Shown here one piece after another: positions 31,211 to 40,670 of a stretch of DNA of 59,174 nt. The stretch is from an uncultured Alphaproteobacteria bacterium (GTDB taxonomy: Bacteria > Pseudomonadota > Alphaproteobacteria > Methylaequorales > Methylaequoraceae): assembly GCA_902524895.1 (NCBI GenBank), contig CABZFH010000007.1, forward strand, positions 1 to 59,174. The letters are read 5' to 3'. The number at the start of each line of letters is the position of its first letter. The stretch's first letter is position 1. The notes below the pieces were generated by a model. That model saw only the letters and a list, made by a program, of their open reading frames with translations, was not told the DNA's origin and did not search any database. Made by a program: the position numbers and the translations under genes.

Positions 31211-31803
31211 CTTGTATCAAAAAAAATTATATATAAAATCTTTATATATTCTGTAAAAATAATTTTTATGTGAAAAAAAAAATTAAAAAAAATATGCTTA
31301 GTAGTAAAAAGATTAGCTTCAACAGGAAGAAGATTTAATTCTAAAGAAGGAAATTTTTTTTCAAATAAAATTTTAACTCTTGGAAGATGGTAGTATGAGG
31401 AAATAAGATATATTTCATTTATACCGTTCAATTCTACCCATTTCTTAATTTCAGTGATGTTCTGATAGGTGTTTGTAGCTTTGTTATCGAAAGAAATGCA
31501 ACATTCAAAAAGTTTTTTTTCAATTTCAGATTGAGCGTATTTTTTTCTTAGTTCATTTGCAGAAAAAACACCCGAAACAAAAAGTTTTTTACTCAGTTTA
31601 CCACTTTTTAAAAAATTTAAACCTTTTTCAAGTCGACCTTTACCTCCAGTTAGTACTACAATTGCTGAACTTAAATTACTTGAAGATTTATTGAAGTCAT
31701 AATGGTACTTCGGAAAAATAAAAAAAAGATATATTGACCACCATGTTACGCTTATTACAATAATAGAAGTTAAAAATATGCAATGCTTTTTTATGTTACT
31801 CAA
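31207..31803 (-). CDS. YdcF family (DUF218, SanA/ElyC-like) envelope protein
   Basis: The 198 aa have one N-terminal membrane segment (about 8-30) followed by a DUF218 domain: AIVVLTGGKGRLEKGLNFL (about 48-66), KKLFVSGVF, ATNTYQNITEIKKW (about 109-122) and LISSYYHLPRVKILF (about 133-147). Family members influence envelope integrity and peptidoglycan or lipid-carrier metabolism, but the reaction is unknown. The position between ftsX and plsC is a recurrent alphaproteobacterial arrangement. It overlaps ftsX by eight bases. Confidence 0.83.
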   Translation of the reverse strand: MSNIKKHCIFLTSIIVISVTWWSIYLFFIFPKYHYDFNKSSSNLSSAIVVLTGGKGRLEKGLNFLKSGKLSKKLFVSGVFSANELRKKYAQSEIEKKLFECCISFDNKATNTYQNITEIKKWVELNGINEIYLISSYYHLPRVKILFEKKFPSLELNLLPVEANLFTTKHIFFNFFFHIKIIFTEYIKILYIIFFDTR

Positions 31804-32692
31804 AAAATCTCTTTTCTAAAAAACTTTGTAAATATATAAATAAATAGATAAATAAAAACAGTAATACAAAAAGTAAAAATAGTAAAAGTAAAAAAATATT
31901 TGAGAAAAAATCATTCATACTTAACAGATTAATCGAATTATTGAGTGGTATGCTAAAAATTCTCAATATAATTGAAGAAAATGATGCAATAAAGATAATT
32001 GCAAATATTGATCCTGGTAAAATTTTTTTTATTAAAATTACCAATAAGTTTAAAGAAATATTTTTATTTTCCGCACCCATTATTTGTAAAATCTCAATAA
32101 ATTTATAGTTGCTTTGTAAAGTTGTTTTTAAAAGTAACGTCAAGAAGAACAAAAAAAGAATAATTATACTTAACCCAAAAATAAATATAAAAAGTTTTAT
32201 TCTATATACATAATCATTAACCTCATAGAGGTCATTTTTGTGGTATTCGATATCAACTTTTCTATTGGTGGATAGGTTTATTAATTCTTCAAGATCAATT
32301 TCATGATTACTGTTCTTCAAGTTTAGCTGGATAATAAGGGGGATTCTTATTTTTGAGAGTGCATTAAGGTCATCAAACCCAATTTCATTTATAATTTTTC
32401 TTTCATCGTAAATATTTAAACTTGAAATCATATTTTCTTTAGATAGAAAATTAACAATTTGCCTTCTCACATCGTCTGGAATTCTCTTCTCACCCTCTTG
32501 GGGTACAACCTGTAATGTAACTAACTTAGATTCATTTTTTATCAAGTCACCGGAAAAATTAAAAAAATTTAGATAAAATATGAAGTGTACACTTATGATG
32601 CTAACAATAAAAAAGGAAAATCCTGAAAGTAGTCTGGTTTCACTATTAAAAAAAATTTCATTTAATATATTTGTTATTTTAAAATCATTCAT
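31796..32692 (-). CDS. ftsX: Cell division membrane protein FtsX
   Basis: Permease-like partner of FtsE that transmits ATP-driven changes to periplasmic peptidoglycan hydrolase activators. The 298 aa show one N-terminal membrane segment (about 22-42), a periplasmic loop (about 45-165, LVTLQVVPQEGEKRIPDD), and three C-terminal membrane segments (about 170-195, 215-245, 265-292). FtsEX usually signals to EnvC; an EnvC-like gene is at 15.9-16.9 kb. It overlaps ftsE by four bases. Confidence 0.9.
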   Translation of the reverse strand: MNDFKITNILNEIFFNSETRLLSGFSFFIVSIISVHFIFYLNFFNFSGDLIKNESKLVTLQVVPQEGEKRIPDDVRRQIVNFLSKENMISSLNIYDERKIINEIGFDDLNALSKIRIPLIIQLNLKNSNHEIDLEELINLSTNRKVDIEYHKNDLYEVNDYVYRIKLFIFIFGLSIIILFLFFLTLLLKTTLQSNYKFIEILQIMGAENKNISLNLLVILIKKILPGSIFAIIFIASFSSIILRIFSIPLNNSINLLSMNDFFSNIFLLLLFLLFVLLFLFIYLFIYLQSFLEKRFFE

Positions 32693-33345
32693 ACTTCGTT
32701 AATTTGTTTGTTTGATATTCTAAATCTCTTATGATTGTTTTCAATTTTTATCAAATCATTTTTTTCTGATAAAATAACCGTAGTTCCAAAGTTGTTTAAT
32801 GTATTTAAAAGGAAATAAAATTTTTCCTTAGTTATGTTATCTAAATAAGTAGTTGGTTCATCGGCTAAAAGAATATCAGGTTTTCCAACAAGAGCTCTTG
32901 CAATTACAACTTTTTTTTTTTCGCCTTCCGAAAGATCATCAACTTTATTATTGCAAATATCCTTTAATCCAACCCAATTTATTATTTCTTTCACTCTTTT
33001 TTGAGAATCTAATATTTCTAATTTGTGTATTTGATTTACCAAGTCAATATTTTGAGAAACACTTAAATATGGAATAAGAAAATTATTTTGTAAAATAACT
33101 CCAATTTTTCTTCTTAAAATTGAAATGTGTTGCTGAGATATTTTCGTTATCTTTTTATTATGAAAAAAAAAGTTTCCACTCTTCGGGAGTAATTTCATAT
33201 ACAATAATTTTAAGAAAGTTGATTTACCTGAACCATTGTCACCACTTAAATGAATGAAATCACCTTTTTGAATTATCAGGTTAATATTTTCAATGACATT
33301 ATTATCTTGATAACCTAAATAAACTTTTTCTAGTTTTACTATCAT
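32689..33345 (-). CDS. ftsE: Cell division ATP-binding protein FtsE
   Basis: ABC ATPase paired with FtsX in septal peptidoglycan control. The 218 aa contain Walker A GDNGSGKST (about 35-43), the Q-loop VILQNNFL, the signature LSEGEKKKVVIARAL (about 138-152; usually LSGGEQQ) and Walker B DILLADEPT (about 157-165). The switch (H-loop) histidine expected after the last strand (TVI-ATHD) is not there: the sequence reads TVILSEKND. The signature is also less canonical, so ATPase turnover may differ from model FtsE. Context with ftsX still supports the assignment. Confidence 0.9.
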   Translation of the reverse strand: MIVKLEKVYLGYQDNNVIENINLIIQKGDFIHLSGDNGSGKSTFLKLLYMKLLPKSGNFFFHNKKITKISQQHISILRRKIGVILQNNFLIPYLSVSQNIDLVNQIHKLEILDSQKRVKEIINWVGLKDICNNKVDDLSEGEKKKVVIARALVGKPDILLADEPTTYLDNITKEKFYFLLNTLNNFGTTVILSEKNDLIKIENNHKRFRISNKQINEV

Positions 33346-33346
33346 T

Positions 33347-33535
33347 TTAAAAGTCAGGTAACAATCTCTTCAAATATTTTTTTTCTTTTTCTACTCTTCT
33401 ATCTTCGTTTGTCATTCTTCTAATTCTCTCTATTAATTTATTATACTGGTTTTCTTCAAAAATTATTGGCACGTCAAACTCATTATTATTCCTATTTTTT
33501 TTTAAATTATTATTGGTTTCTTTTTCCTTTGTTTT
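33347..33535 (-). pseudogene. Displaced C-terminal end of the DUF4175 gene (-1 frame)
   Basis: This 62-codon open stretch has no good start codon but encodes a peptide resembling the conserved tail of TIGR02302/DUF4175 proteins: EFDVPIIFEENQYNKLIERI, then RRMTNEDRRVEKEKK and YLKRLLPDF before the stop. Family proteins end with a VPEE-type segment, an ELRRR helix and YLERLLKRF. The upstream gene closes in another frame at 33502, and the two frames overlap over 33502-33535 in an A-rich tract. A -1 shift there would give one continuous protein. It ends one base before the ftsE start region. Sequencing error, true mutation and recoding are all possible. Confidence 0.7.
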
Positions 33536-35676
33536 TTATCTTTTGCATTCTTCAAAAGTTTTAAAAAAAGTTCCTTTATCTGCTCTAATAATCTAATTTG
33601 GTTTTTGATGAATTCATCATTAATAGAATTTATTGAATTCAAAGAAGTTTGGAACTCACTTAAAATATTGTCTATAATATCTTTTTCAGATGGAATGCTT
33701 TCTTCAATATCTTTCGATATACCTTTAAAAGTTCTAAAAATATCCTCTTGTTTTTTGTAAATTATATTTGCTGTACTTTTGTTCATTTTATCTTTATGGA
33801 TAAACGATTCATCCACTAATTTTTTTTGATTTTTGTAAATTTCTTGAAGTTTTTGAAGTATTTTACTTTTGTTTTCTTTTGAAGAATTTTTGTTAATTAG
33901 ATTGTCGATTTCATTTAATAGTCTTTTTGCTTTGTCCAGTGTTGAAAGTTTTTGTTGGCTATTATTTTCTTGTTTTGCTAAATCTTTATCCTCAATTTCT
34001 AGTTTATCAATATTATCACTTTCAGTCCTATTTCTGTACTTTTCCAAAAGTCTTTCAAGTTCTAAAACTTTTGAGTTTAAAAGTTCTTCTGAGAAATTTG
34101 AACTTATAATTTTTTCAATTTCTTCTCTCAAATCAGAAATTTCTTTTTCTAAATTTTCTAAATTCTCAGCTTCAAGGATAATGGCGACTTTCCAAAGTTC
34201 ATTAACTAACACTTCACGTTTTTCCTGAATATTTGAATTATTTTTTTTATGGTAAAATAGTATATCATCAATGATTCTTTTTGCTTTTTCTGGACTTTTT
34301 GAAAATTCTTTTTTCTTTAAAGTTTTTGAAATGAAACTAAGGTCTTCTTCATTCATTATATTTTTTCTTATAAATATTACTTTTTTTGCTAATTTATCAT
34401 TGAATGTTTTTTCAGGTATAATTAATGAAGTAGTTTTTGAAAATCCAAATTGATTATTTTGATCATTTGCCCCCAAACGCATAAAAACTTCTTTCCCTGC
34501 TGATGGCAAATAACTTAAATTTTTTTTAAATAAAAAGTCTAATTCCTGTTTTGTGGAACCTCGATTTTTCATTAGAGTAATGAAATTCTTTGGTTTAGAT
34601 AATGTTTTATTGAAATCCTTAAAGTCTATTTCTAAATTTTCTGATATTTTTGATTTTAAGTTAAATATTTCAAGCCAAACAAATGAGTTATTTTCATCCT
34701 TAAATGAATATGTAAACCTAATATCCTGGTCATTTGAAATTTCAGGTCTTGTAAGAAAACTTACTTCTGGTCGTTTATCTTTTAGGATAATAAATTTTTT
34801 AATAATTTTTTTTTTATAAAAAATATTATATTCACCCTCTTGTGCCTCTTCATTATATTCTAATAAATTAGGATCTTTTAAAGTAAATTTCTGACTTAAT
34901 GCAGATTGGTTTTTATTTCTTATTAAAACTTTAATATTTTTTTTTTTTGCATTATAAAAATTTATTAATAATTTACTCTCGTCTTGAACCAAAAATGATT
35001 TTGTTTTCTCATCTTCGATGCTAAGATTACCAACAAAAATTTTTTCTTGATTTGTGTCATGTTTAGGAACAATCCATATATTCATTCCTATATCAATATA
35101 ATTAGTATTAATGTCTTTCACTACAGTAAAAGAATTGGCAAAGTCTTTATAGTAATTATTTGATATTAATAAATAAGATATTGAAAACCAAATTAAGACA
35201 CTAAGCTTAGTAAAGTTATCAATATTTTTTTCAATTAAAAAAAAGTATTCTATTTTAAAAGTATATTTATCTTTAATTTTTTTTTGAACTGAGTCTTTAA
35301 AACTAGACCATAATTCATTTTTATTTTTTTTATCATAGACGTTTTTAGTATCTTTTATTGAAAAAAGTTCATAGTTTTTCAAATTGAGTTTTTTTTGTAA
35401 TAAAACTCTAATCTTTTTTAAATTTATGAAATTTTCTTTTTCGACACTATTTAGAAAAATAACAAAGTAGATCAAATTAATTATTATTAATAATACAAAG
35501 AAAAGGAGTTTAAAAAATTCATTCTTTGGCCAAAAATCATTTAAAACTAAAATCAAAGTAAAAAATAACGAAAAACTTAAAAACTTTGAGTATTCCAGAA
35601 TTCTTATAATAACTCTAAAAAATAAAGAAATAATTAATTGGAATTCAATAAGAATTATCTTATCAATTTTAAACAT
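33502..35676 (-). CDS. DUF4175 (TIGR02302 family) large membrane protein, C-terminus frameshifted
   Basis: A 724-aa protein of unknown function with two or more N-terminal hydrophobic segments (about 28-75), another near 158-175, and a long charged, coiled-coil-rich remainder (about 440-700). Position between lysA and ftsE and the overall layout match TIGR02302/DUF4175 proteins of alphaproteobacteria. The reading frame stops after KKKPIII in a lysine-rich stretch, while the family's conserved C-terminal tail is found in the -1 frame immediately downstream (33347-33535). A single-base indel or frameshift around 33502-33535 is therefore likely. It follows lysA by two bases. Confidence 0.75.
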   Translation of the reverse strand: MFKIDKIILIEFQLIISLFFRVIIRILEYSKFLSFSLFFTLILVLNDFWPKNEFFKLLFFVLLIIINLIYFVIFLNSVEKENFINLKKIRVLLQKKLNLKNYELFSIKDTKNVYDKKNKNELWSSFKDSVQKKIKDKYTFKIEYFFLIEKNIDNFTKLSVLIWFSISYLLISNNYYKDFANSFTVVKDINTNYIDIGMNIWIVPKHDTNQEKIFVGNLSIEDEKTKSFLVQDESKLLINFYNAKKKNIKVLIRNKNQSALSQKFTLKDPNLLEYNEEAQEGEYNIFYKKKIIKKFIILKDKRPEVSFLTRPEISNDQDIRFTYSFKDENNSFVWLEIFNLKSKISENLEIDFKDFNKTLSKPKNFITLMKNRGSTKQELDFLFKKNLSYLPSAGKEVFMRLGANDQNNQFGFSKTTSLIIPEKTFNDKLAKKVIFIRKNIMNEEDLSFISKTLKKKEFSKSPEKAKRIIDDILFYHKKNNSNIQEKREVLVNELWKVAIILEAENLENLEKEISDLREEIEKIISSNFSEELLNSKVLELERLLEKYRNRTESDNIDKLEIEDKDLAKQENNSQQKLSTLDKAKRLLNEIDNLINKNSSKENKSKILQKLQEIYKNQKKLVDESFIHKDKMNKSTANIIYKKQEDIFRTFKGISKDIEESIPSEKDIIDNILSEFQTSLNSINSINDEFIKNQIRLLEQIKELFLKLLKNAKDKKQRKKKPIII

Positions 35677-35678
35677 AA

Positions 35679-36941
35679 TTAGACCTTAAGATATAAATCT
35701 CTAGGATGTAACATTTTTTTTGTTTGGAATACCTTTTTTTTATCAATAAAAATTTCGTTCGCTGGTACCCTGCAGTTATAGTACGAAGACATTGAAGAAC
35801 CGTAAGCACCTACTGAACAAATAACAACATAATCACCTTTTCTTAATATTTGGATTTTTCTTTTTTTACCAAATGTGTCTCCTGTTTCGCAGATTGGACC
35901 TACAATATTATAAAAAACTTTTTTTCCATTTTCTATTTTCTTTGCTGACAGAATCTCATGATATGCATCATACATTGACGGTCTAATAAGATCGTTCATT
36001 CCAGTATCGATAATTAAGAAATTATTCTTTTCTCCCTTTTTTACTCTTATTATTTTGGATATAAGAATTCCTGCGGATCCAACCAAAGATCTTCCTGGTT
36101 CAAAAAGGAGTTTAACATCTAAATCTATGAAATGCTTGTTAATGACTTTTTGATATTCATTAAAATCAATTGTTTTATTACCTGAATAGACAATACCAAT
36201 GCCACCACCTAAGTCCAATTTCTCAATTTTATGACCAGATGATTTTAGATTTATAGTTAAGTCTCTTAGCTTTTTAAAAGCTACATCAAATGGCTTTACA
36301 TTTGTGATTTGAGATCCTATATGAACTGCTAATCCATTAATTTTAAAATAATTATTATTAAATTTCTCAAATATCTTTCCGATTCTTGTAATTGGTATTC
36401 CAAACTTGTCTTCAAATTTACCAGTTGATATTTTTTTGTGAGTATTTGCATCAACATCTGGATTTACTCGAAGAGAAATATTTAGTTTTGTCTTATATTT
36501 TTGTTGAATTTTTAAAATATCTTCAATCTCTTCATAGGACTCAACATTAATCTGAAGTATTTTTTTTTTTATAGCAAATAGAAGATCCTCTTCGCTTTTA
36601 CCAACTCCAGAAAAAACTATATTTTCAGGTTTAATTCCACACATCAAAGCCATTTCAATTTCACCTTTAGAAACAACATCAGCGCCAATTCCCTCTTTAG
36701 CAAACATATTTAACACTAAAGGATTAAAATTAGATTTTACTGCAAAAAAAATTGATGATTGAAAAGGAGAAATAGATTTTTTGAATATTTCTAAATTATT
36801 TCTTATCTCATTTGCTGAATAACAGTAAAGAGGTGTTCCATATGATTTAGCGAGATCAGAACAACTTATATCATCAAAATATAATAGACCATTTTTTTTA
36901 TATGATAAGCTATTAGAAAATATTTGTGGATTTTGTTTCAT
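35679..36941 (-). CDS. lysA: Diaminopimelate decarboxylase
   Basis: PLP-dependent fold-type III decarboxylase giving lysine from meso-diaminopimelate. The 420 aa contain the PLP lysine in IFFAVKSNFNPLVL (about 64-77), LRVNPDVDANTHKKISTG, LGGGIGI (about 245-251), EPGRSLVGSAG (about 283-293) and GPICETGDTFGKKR (about 347-360). It sits in the common argH-lptM-lysA order. One base separates its ATG from the preceding lptM-like stop, so they are coupled. Confidence 0.96.
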   Translation of the reverse strand: MKQNPQIFSNSLSYKKNGLLYFDDISCSDLAKSYGTPLYCYSANEIRNNLEIFKKSISPFQSSIFFAVKSNFNPLVLNMFAKEGIGADVVSKGEIEMALMCGIKPENIVFSGVGKSEEDLLFAIKKKILQINVESYEEIEDILKIQQKYKTKLNISLRVNPDVDANTHKKISTGKFEDKFGIPITRIGKIFEKFNNNYFKINGLAVHIGSQITNVKPFDVAFKKLRDLTINLKSSGHKIEKLDLGGGIGIVYSGNKTIDFNEYQKVINKHFIDLDVKLLFEPGRSLVGSAGILISKIIRVKKGEKNNFLIIDTGMNDLIRPSMYDAYHEILSAKKIENGKKVFYNIVGPICETGDTFGKKRKIQILRKGDYVVICSVGAYGSSMSSYYNCRVPANEIFIDKKKVFQTKKMLHPRDLYLKV

Positions 36942-36942
36942 T

Positions 36943-37062
36943 TTATTTATCTATATTCCTTTGATATGGAGTATTATCATGTTCTTCAAGTGAGCTCTTT
37001 TTACCACATGAACAAAAAATAAAAATTAAAGTAATTGATAAAAAAAATAAATTTATTCTCAT
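36943..37062 (-). CDS. lptM: Small lipoprotein, LptM/YifL-like
   Basis: A 39-aa gene too short for routine ORF calling. A signal peptide of hydrophobic residues (about 3-16, NLFFLSITLIFIF) leads to a lipobox-like FCSC with the predicted lipidated cysteine at 19, then the CGKKSSLEE motif, which matches the CGxKGPL signature of LptM/YifL lipoproteins. In other bacteria this small lipoprotein stands upstream of lysA and assists LptD assembly. Its ATG overlaps the argH TGA (ATGA) and its stop lies one base before the lysA ATG, so a position-conserved coding gene is well supported. Confidence 0.75.
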   Translation of the reverse strand: MRINLFFLSITLIFIFCSCGKKSSLEEHDNTPYQRNIDK

Positions 37063-38453
37063 TTTTTTATTTTTTTCTTTGCTCTTTGAATTGCTTCTTT
37101 AATTTTTTTAAAACCCGTTCCGCCATATGAACTTTTATTTTTTACAGAATTTTTAATACCAATATAACCAAAAATCTGATTATTTATTTGTGGTTCTATT
37201 TTCTTAAAATCTGTAATATCTAATTCATCTAAATTACAACCTTTTTGCTCAGCTAAAAGTACTATTTTTCCAGTTTTATGATGAGCATCTCTAAAGGTTA
37301 ATTCTGTGTTTTGAACCAGCCAGTCAGCAATATCGGTAGCTGTAGAATAACCATTATTTGAAGATTTTAACATTTTTGCTTTATTAATAACAAGTTCTTT
37401 CAGAAGTTCGGTCATTATAATAATTACAATCTCCATAGTATCAAATGAATCAAACACTGGTTCTTTATCTTCTTGAAGATCTTTGCTATAAGTCATTGGT
37501 AAACCTTTTAAGGTAGTTAGTAATGACAAAAGATTCCCAAAAACTCTGGATGCTTTTGAGCGAACTAATTCAACTGCATCAGGATTCTTTTTCTGAGGCA
37601 TAATTGACGAACCGGTGCAATGCAGATCTGAAAACTTGATAAACGAAAATTCATTACTACACCAAATTATAAAGTCCTCAGCAATTCTTGAAAAATGAAC
37701 GGCTAAAATTGATAAATTTGATAAAAACTCAATGGCATAATCTCGATCAGATACACTATCAAGAGAATTTTCTGTTGGCTTTCTAAAACCAAGTGATTTC
37801 GCTAAATATTTCCTGTCAATTTTTGAAAAATTTGTACCAGCAAGTGCTCCAGATCCCAATGGACATTCATCTAATCTGTTAATCATATCGAAAAACCTGC
37901 CTTTATCTCTCTCAAACATTTCAAAAAAAGCCATAAAATAATGCGCCAATGATATGGGTTGAGCATTCTGAAGATGAGTAAATCCAGGCATAATTGTAAA
38001 AATATTCTCTTCGGATTTCTTTACTAGAACTTTTTGAAGATTTTCTAAAAGATTCAAAATAAAAAGTGTTTTTTCCTTTATCCACAATTTTAAATCAGTT
38101 GCAACTTGATCGTTTCGAGATCTACCAGTGTGAAGTTTTCCGGCTGTGGTGCCAATTCTTTTTTTTAATTCCATCTCAATATTCATGTGAATATCTTCGA
38201 AATCTTCGTTAAGTTTTAATTTTTTTTCAAGAATATCATTTTCAATTGTTTTAAGACAATCAACTATCAAGGTTTCCTCTTTTTTTGAAATTATTTTTGA
38301 TTTGCACAGAGCTTTACAATATGCTTTAGATACTCTCAAATCTTGTGAAGCTAATTTATAATCAAAAGATATGGAATTGTTGATTTTTTTTAAAAGTTCA
38401 GATGATTTTTGCTTAAATCTTCCACCCCACAAAGGATTAGTTTTATTTTTCAT
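37059..38453 (-). CDS. argH: Argininosuccinate lyase
   Basis: Last enzyme of arginine synthesis, splitting argininosuccinate to arginine and fumarate. The 464 aa are typical. Landmarks are the N-terminal LWGGRFKQKS (about 8-17), DIHMNIE (about 86-92), TGRSRNDQVATDLKLW (about 108-123), TFTHLQ-type MPGFTHLQNAQP (about 154-165), and the superfamily signature GSSIMPQKKNPDAVELVR (about 281-298). It is divergent from the TlpA-like gene with a 22-bp gap, and overlaps the lptM-like gene by four bases. Confidence 0.97.
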   Translation of the reverse strand: MKNKTNPLWGGRFKQKSSELLKKINNSISFDYKLASQDLRVSKAYCKALCKSKIISKKEETLIVDCLKTIENDILEKKLKLNEDFEDIHMNIEMELKKRIGTTAGKLHTGRSRNDQVATDLKLWIKEKTLFILNLLENLQKVLVKKSEENIFTIMPGFTHLQNAQPISLAHYFMAFFEMFERDKGRFFDMINRLDECPLGSGALAGTNFSKIDRKYLAKSLGFRKPTENSLDSVSDRDYAIEFLSNLSILAVHFSRIAEDFIIWCSNEFSFIKFSDLHCTGSSIMPQKKNPDAVELVRSKASRVFGNLLSLLTTLKGLPMTYSKDLQEDKEPVFDSFDTMEIVIIIMTELLKELVINKAKMLKSSNNGYSTATDIADWLVQNTELTFRDAHHKTGKIVLLAEQKGCNLDELDITDFKKIEPQINNQIFGYIGIKNSVKNKSSYGGTGFKKIKEAIQRAKKKIKK

Positions 38454-38475
38454 AGTCAGCTATTATATTTAGAGT

Positions 38476-38988
38476 ATGTTTTTGTTAAATTTAATAACCT
38501 TTGTACTATTAATATTATTTCATTCAACAACAAATTCAAAAGATAGCAATGAATTAACTTTTCATAATACTATTAAAGAAGTAGAGTCCTTTCAATTAAT
38601 AGATTTAGAAAAGAAAAAAATAGATTTAAAAAAATTCAAAAAATCTGATTTCTTTATACTAAATTTCTGGGCGACATGGTGTACACCTTGTATTAAAGAG
38701 ATACCCGATCTCTTAAAAGTTGAACAAAAGTTTAATAATAAATTTAAAATCATATTTATATCTATGGATTCAAACCCTAAAGAAACCGTATCGAAATTTC
38801 TAAAGAAAAGAAAATTTAATAAGTTTAAAACATATACTGATACTGATTTTAGTATATCAAAAAAACTTAATGTTAGGATTATGCCTACGACAATAATTAT
38901 AAATAAAAATCTAAAAGAAATTTCCAGAATTACTGGATATCACAATTGGTTAAGTCCCGAAACAATTAATCTTCTTGAAAACCTATAA
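38476..38988 (+). CDS. TlpA-like periplasmic thioredoxin
   Basis: A 170-aa thiol-disulfide oxidoreductase with an N-terminal membrane or signal segment (about 1-20) and a thioredoxin fold containing FWATWCTPCIKEIPDLL (about 62-78, WCxxC active site) and the cis-proline region RIMPTTIIINK (about 135-145). TlpA-like proteins reduce periplasmic thiols, for example in cytochrome c or copper-site assembly; the client is not visible. A TlpA-type gene divergent from argH is a common alphaproteobacterial arrangement. The 3' end overlaps etfA tail to tail by six bases. Confidence 0.86.
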   Translation: MFLLNLITFVLLILFHSTTNSKDSNELTFHNTIKEVESFQLIDLEKKKIDLKKFKKSDFFILNFWATWCTPCIKEIPDLLKVEQKFNNKFKIIFISMDSNPKETVSKFLKKRKFNKFKTYTDTDFSISKKLNVRIMPTTIIINKNLKEISRITGYHNWLSPETINLLENL

Positions 38989-39918
38989 CTTTTCTTCTAA
39001 TTTTGGTAGTACTTCAAATAAATCTCCTACCAGTCCGTAATCAGAAAAATTAAAGATAGGGGCTTCCTCATCTTTATTTATTGCAACAATAAATTTTGAA
39101 TCCTTAATTCCAGCTATATGTTGGATTGCGCCAGAAATACCTACTGCAATGTATAAATCGGGCGCAACAATCTTTCCGGTCTGCCCCACCTGCCAATCAT
39201 TTGGAACAAATCCAGCATCAACAGCAGCGCGACTAGCTCCAACTGCTGCACCAAGCTTATCAGCTATACCTTCTAATAACTTGAAGTTATCACCATTTTG
39301 CATACCCCTACCACCTGATATTACTATTTTTGCTGAAGTGAGTTCTGGTCTGTCAGATTCAGATAATTCATGTTTTAAAAATTTAACTTTCTCTGAGTTG
39401 TTTGTCGTAAATTTTATTTCTTCAACATCAACATTACCGTCTAATAATGCTTGCTCAAAACATGTACCCCTAACGGTTACAACTTTAATCTTATCTGTTG
39501 ATTTCACTTTTAACATAGCATTACCAGCATATATTGGCCTTTCAAAAGTTTCATGATCTATTACTTGTGTGATGTCTGATATTTGTTGAACATCTAAAAG
39601 TGCAGAAATCCTGGGGAGTAAATTTTTTCCAAAAGTTCCGGAAGGAGACATTACATGAGTGTATTTTGCATCCTTAACAATATTCATAATGGGTTGTGTC
39701 AAATCTTCAGCAATCTGATGTTTAAAATCTTCATTATTGATGAATTTTATTTTTTTTAACCCTGATATCTTTGAAGCATTCTGAATAACAGCATCACAAT
39801 TAAAACCTAGAATCAATAACTCAATATTAGTGTCAATTTGTTTGGCAGCTGTAATACAGCTGAGTGTTGATGGTTTTAGGTCTTTATTATCGTGTTCAGC
39901 TACAATTAAAATTTTCAT
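38983..39918 (-). CDS. etfA: Electron transfer flavoprotein alpha subunit
   Basis: FAD-binding subunit of ETF, which takes electrons from acyl-CoA dehydrogenases and passes them to ETF:quinone oxidoreductase. The 311 aa contain the FAD domain motifs SGGRGM (about 202-207), [18 protein letters not shown] (about 222-239), [18 protein letters not shown] (about 242-259) and [10 protein letters not shown]. It overlaps etfB by one base. The cluster suggests methylsuccinyl-CoA dehydrogenase (41.5-43.1 kb) as one of its electron donors. Confidence 0.96.
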   Translation of the reverse strand: MKILIVAEHDNKDLKPSTLSCITAAKQIDTNIELLILGFNCDAVIQNASKISGLKKIKFINNEDFKHQIAEDLTQPIMNIVKDAKYTHVMSPSGTFGKNLLPRISALLDVQQISDITQVIDHETFERPIYAGNAMLKVKSTDKIKVVTVRGTCFEQALLDGNVDVEEIKFTTNNSEKVKFLKHELSESDRPELTSAKIVISGGRGMQNGDNFKLLEGIADKLGAAVGASRAAVDAGFVPNDWQVGQTGKIVAPDLYIAVGISGAIQHIAGIKDSKFIVAINKDEEAPIFNFSDYGLVGDLFEVLPKLEEKL

Positions 39919-40667
39919 TAAATCACCTTTGCTTCGTTTGTTAGTTTTTCCATAAGTTCGTCAATATCTTTTACCATAATACCAGCCTTTCTCTCCGGCG
40001 GATCATTTACCTCTATTACGGATAAACGTGGAGAAAGATCAAGACCTAATGTAGAAACATCAATTGAATCTATTTTCTTTTGTCTCGCTTTCATAATATT
40101 TGGTAGTGAGGCATATCTCGGTTCATTTAACCTAAGATCAGTGGTTATTATGCACGGCAGAGATAATTTTAGTGTTTCTAAACCGCCATCAATTTCTCTT
40201 GTCACATTTAAAAAACTATCTACTTTTTCAACTTTCGAGGCAAATGTTGCCTGTGAAAATCCAGATAACGCCGCTAACATTTGGCCTGTTTGATTTGAAT
40301 CATCGTCGATTGCCTGTTTCCCCATTAAAACAATATCCGGTTTTTCATTTTCAACAATTTTCATTAATATCTTAGATATGTTTAAGGGTTCTAGATCCTC
40401 ATCTGAATTAATATGAATTCCTCTATCAGCGCCCATAGCCAGGCCGGATCTTATTGTTTCCTTACAGGCTTCAGTTCCAATAGAAACAACCACTATTTCT
40501 TTAGCAATTTCATTTTCTTTCATCTTAACAGCTTCCTCAACAGCAATCTCATCAAATGGGTTCATTGACATCTTTACATTATCTTTTTCAACACCAGTTT
40601 TATCTGATTTAACTCTAATCTTTACGTTATAATCAATAACTCTTTTAACACAAACTAAAATTTTCAT
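39918..40667 (-). CDS. etfB: Electron transfer flavoprotein beta subunit
   Basis: AMP-binding partner of EtfA. The 249 aa begin with [20 protein letters not shown] and contain [16 protein letters not shown] (about 37-52), [19 protein letters not shown] (about 117-135) and the ETF-beta signature region [20 protein letters not shown] (about 172-191). It starts three bases after the adenosyltransferase gene in a minus-strand run from ccr to etfA. Confidence 0.97.
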   Translation of the reverse strand: MKILVCVKRVIDYNVKIRVKSDKTGVEKDNVKMSMNPFDEIAVEEAVKMKENEIAKEIVVVSIGTEACKETIRSGLAMGADRGIHINSDEDLEPLNISKILMKIVENEKPDIVLMGKQAIDDDSNQTGQMLAALSGFSQATFASKVEKVDSFLNVTREIDGGLETLKLSLPCIITTDLRLNEPRYASLPNIMKARQKKIDSIDVSTLGLDLSPRLSVIEVNDPPERKAGIMVKDIDELMEKLTNEAKVI

Positions 40668-40670
40668 AAG

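Noticed and set aside
33502-33535. Programmed -1 frameshifting in the DUF4175 gene
   Set aside because: There is no in-frame X-XXY-YYZ heptamer of the A-AAA-AAG type; the nearest is G-AAA-AAG. No downstream stem-loop is evident. An indel is simpler, so I report the frame break without claiming recoding.
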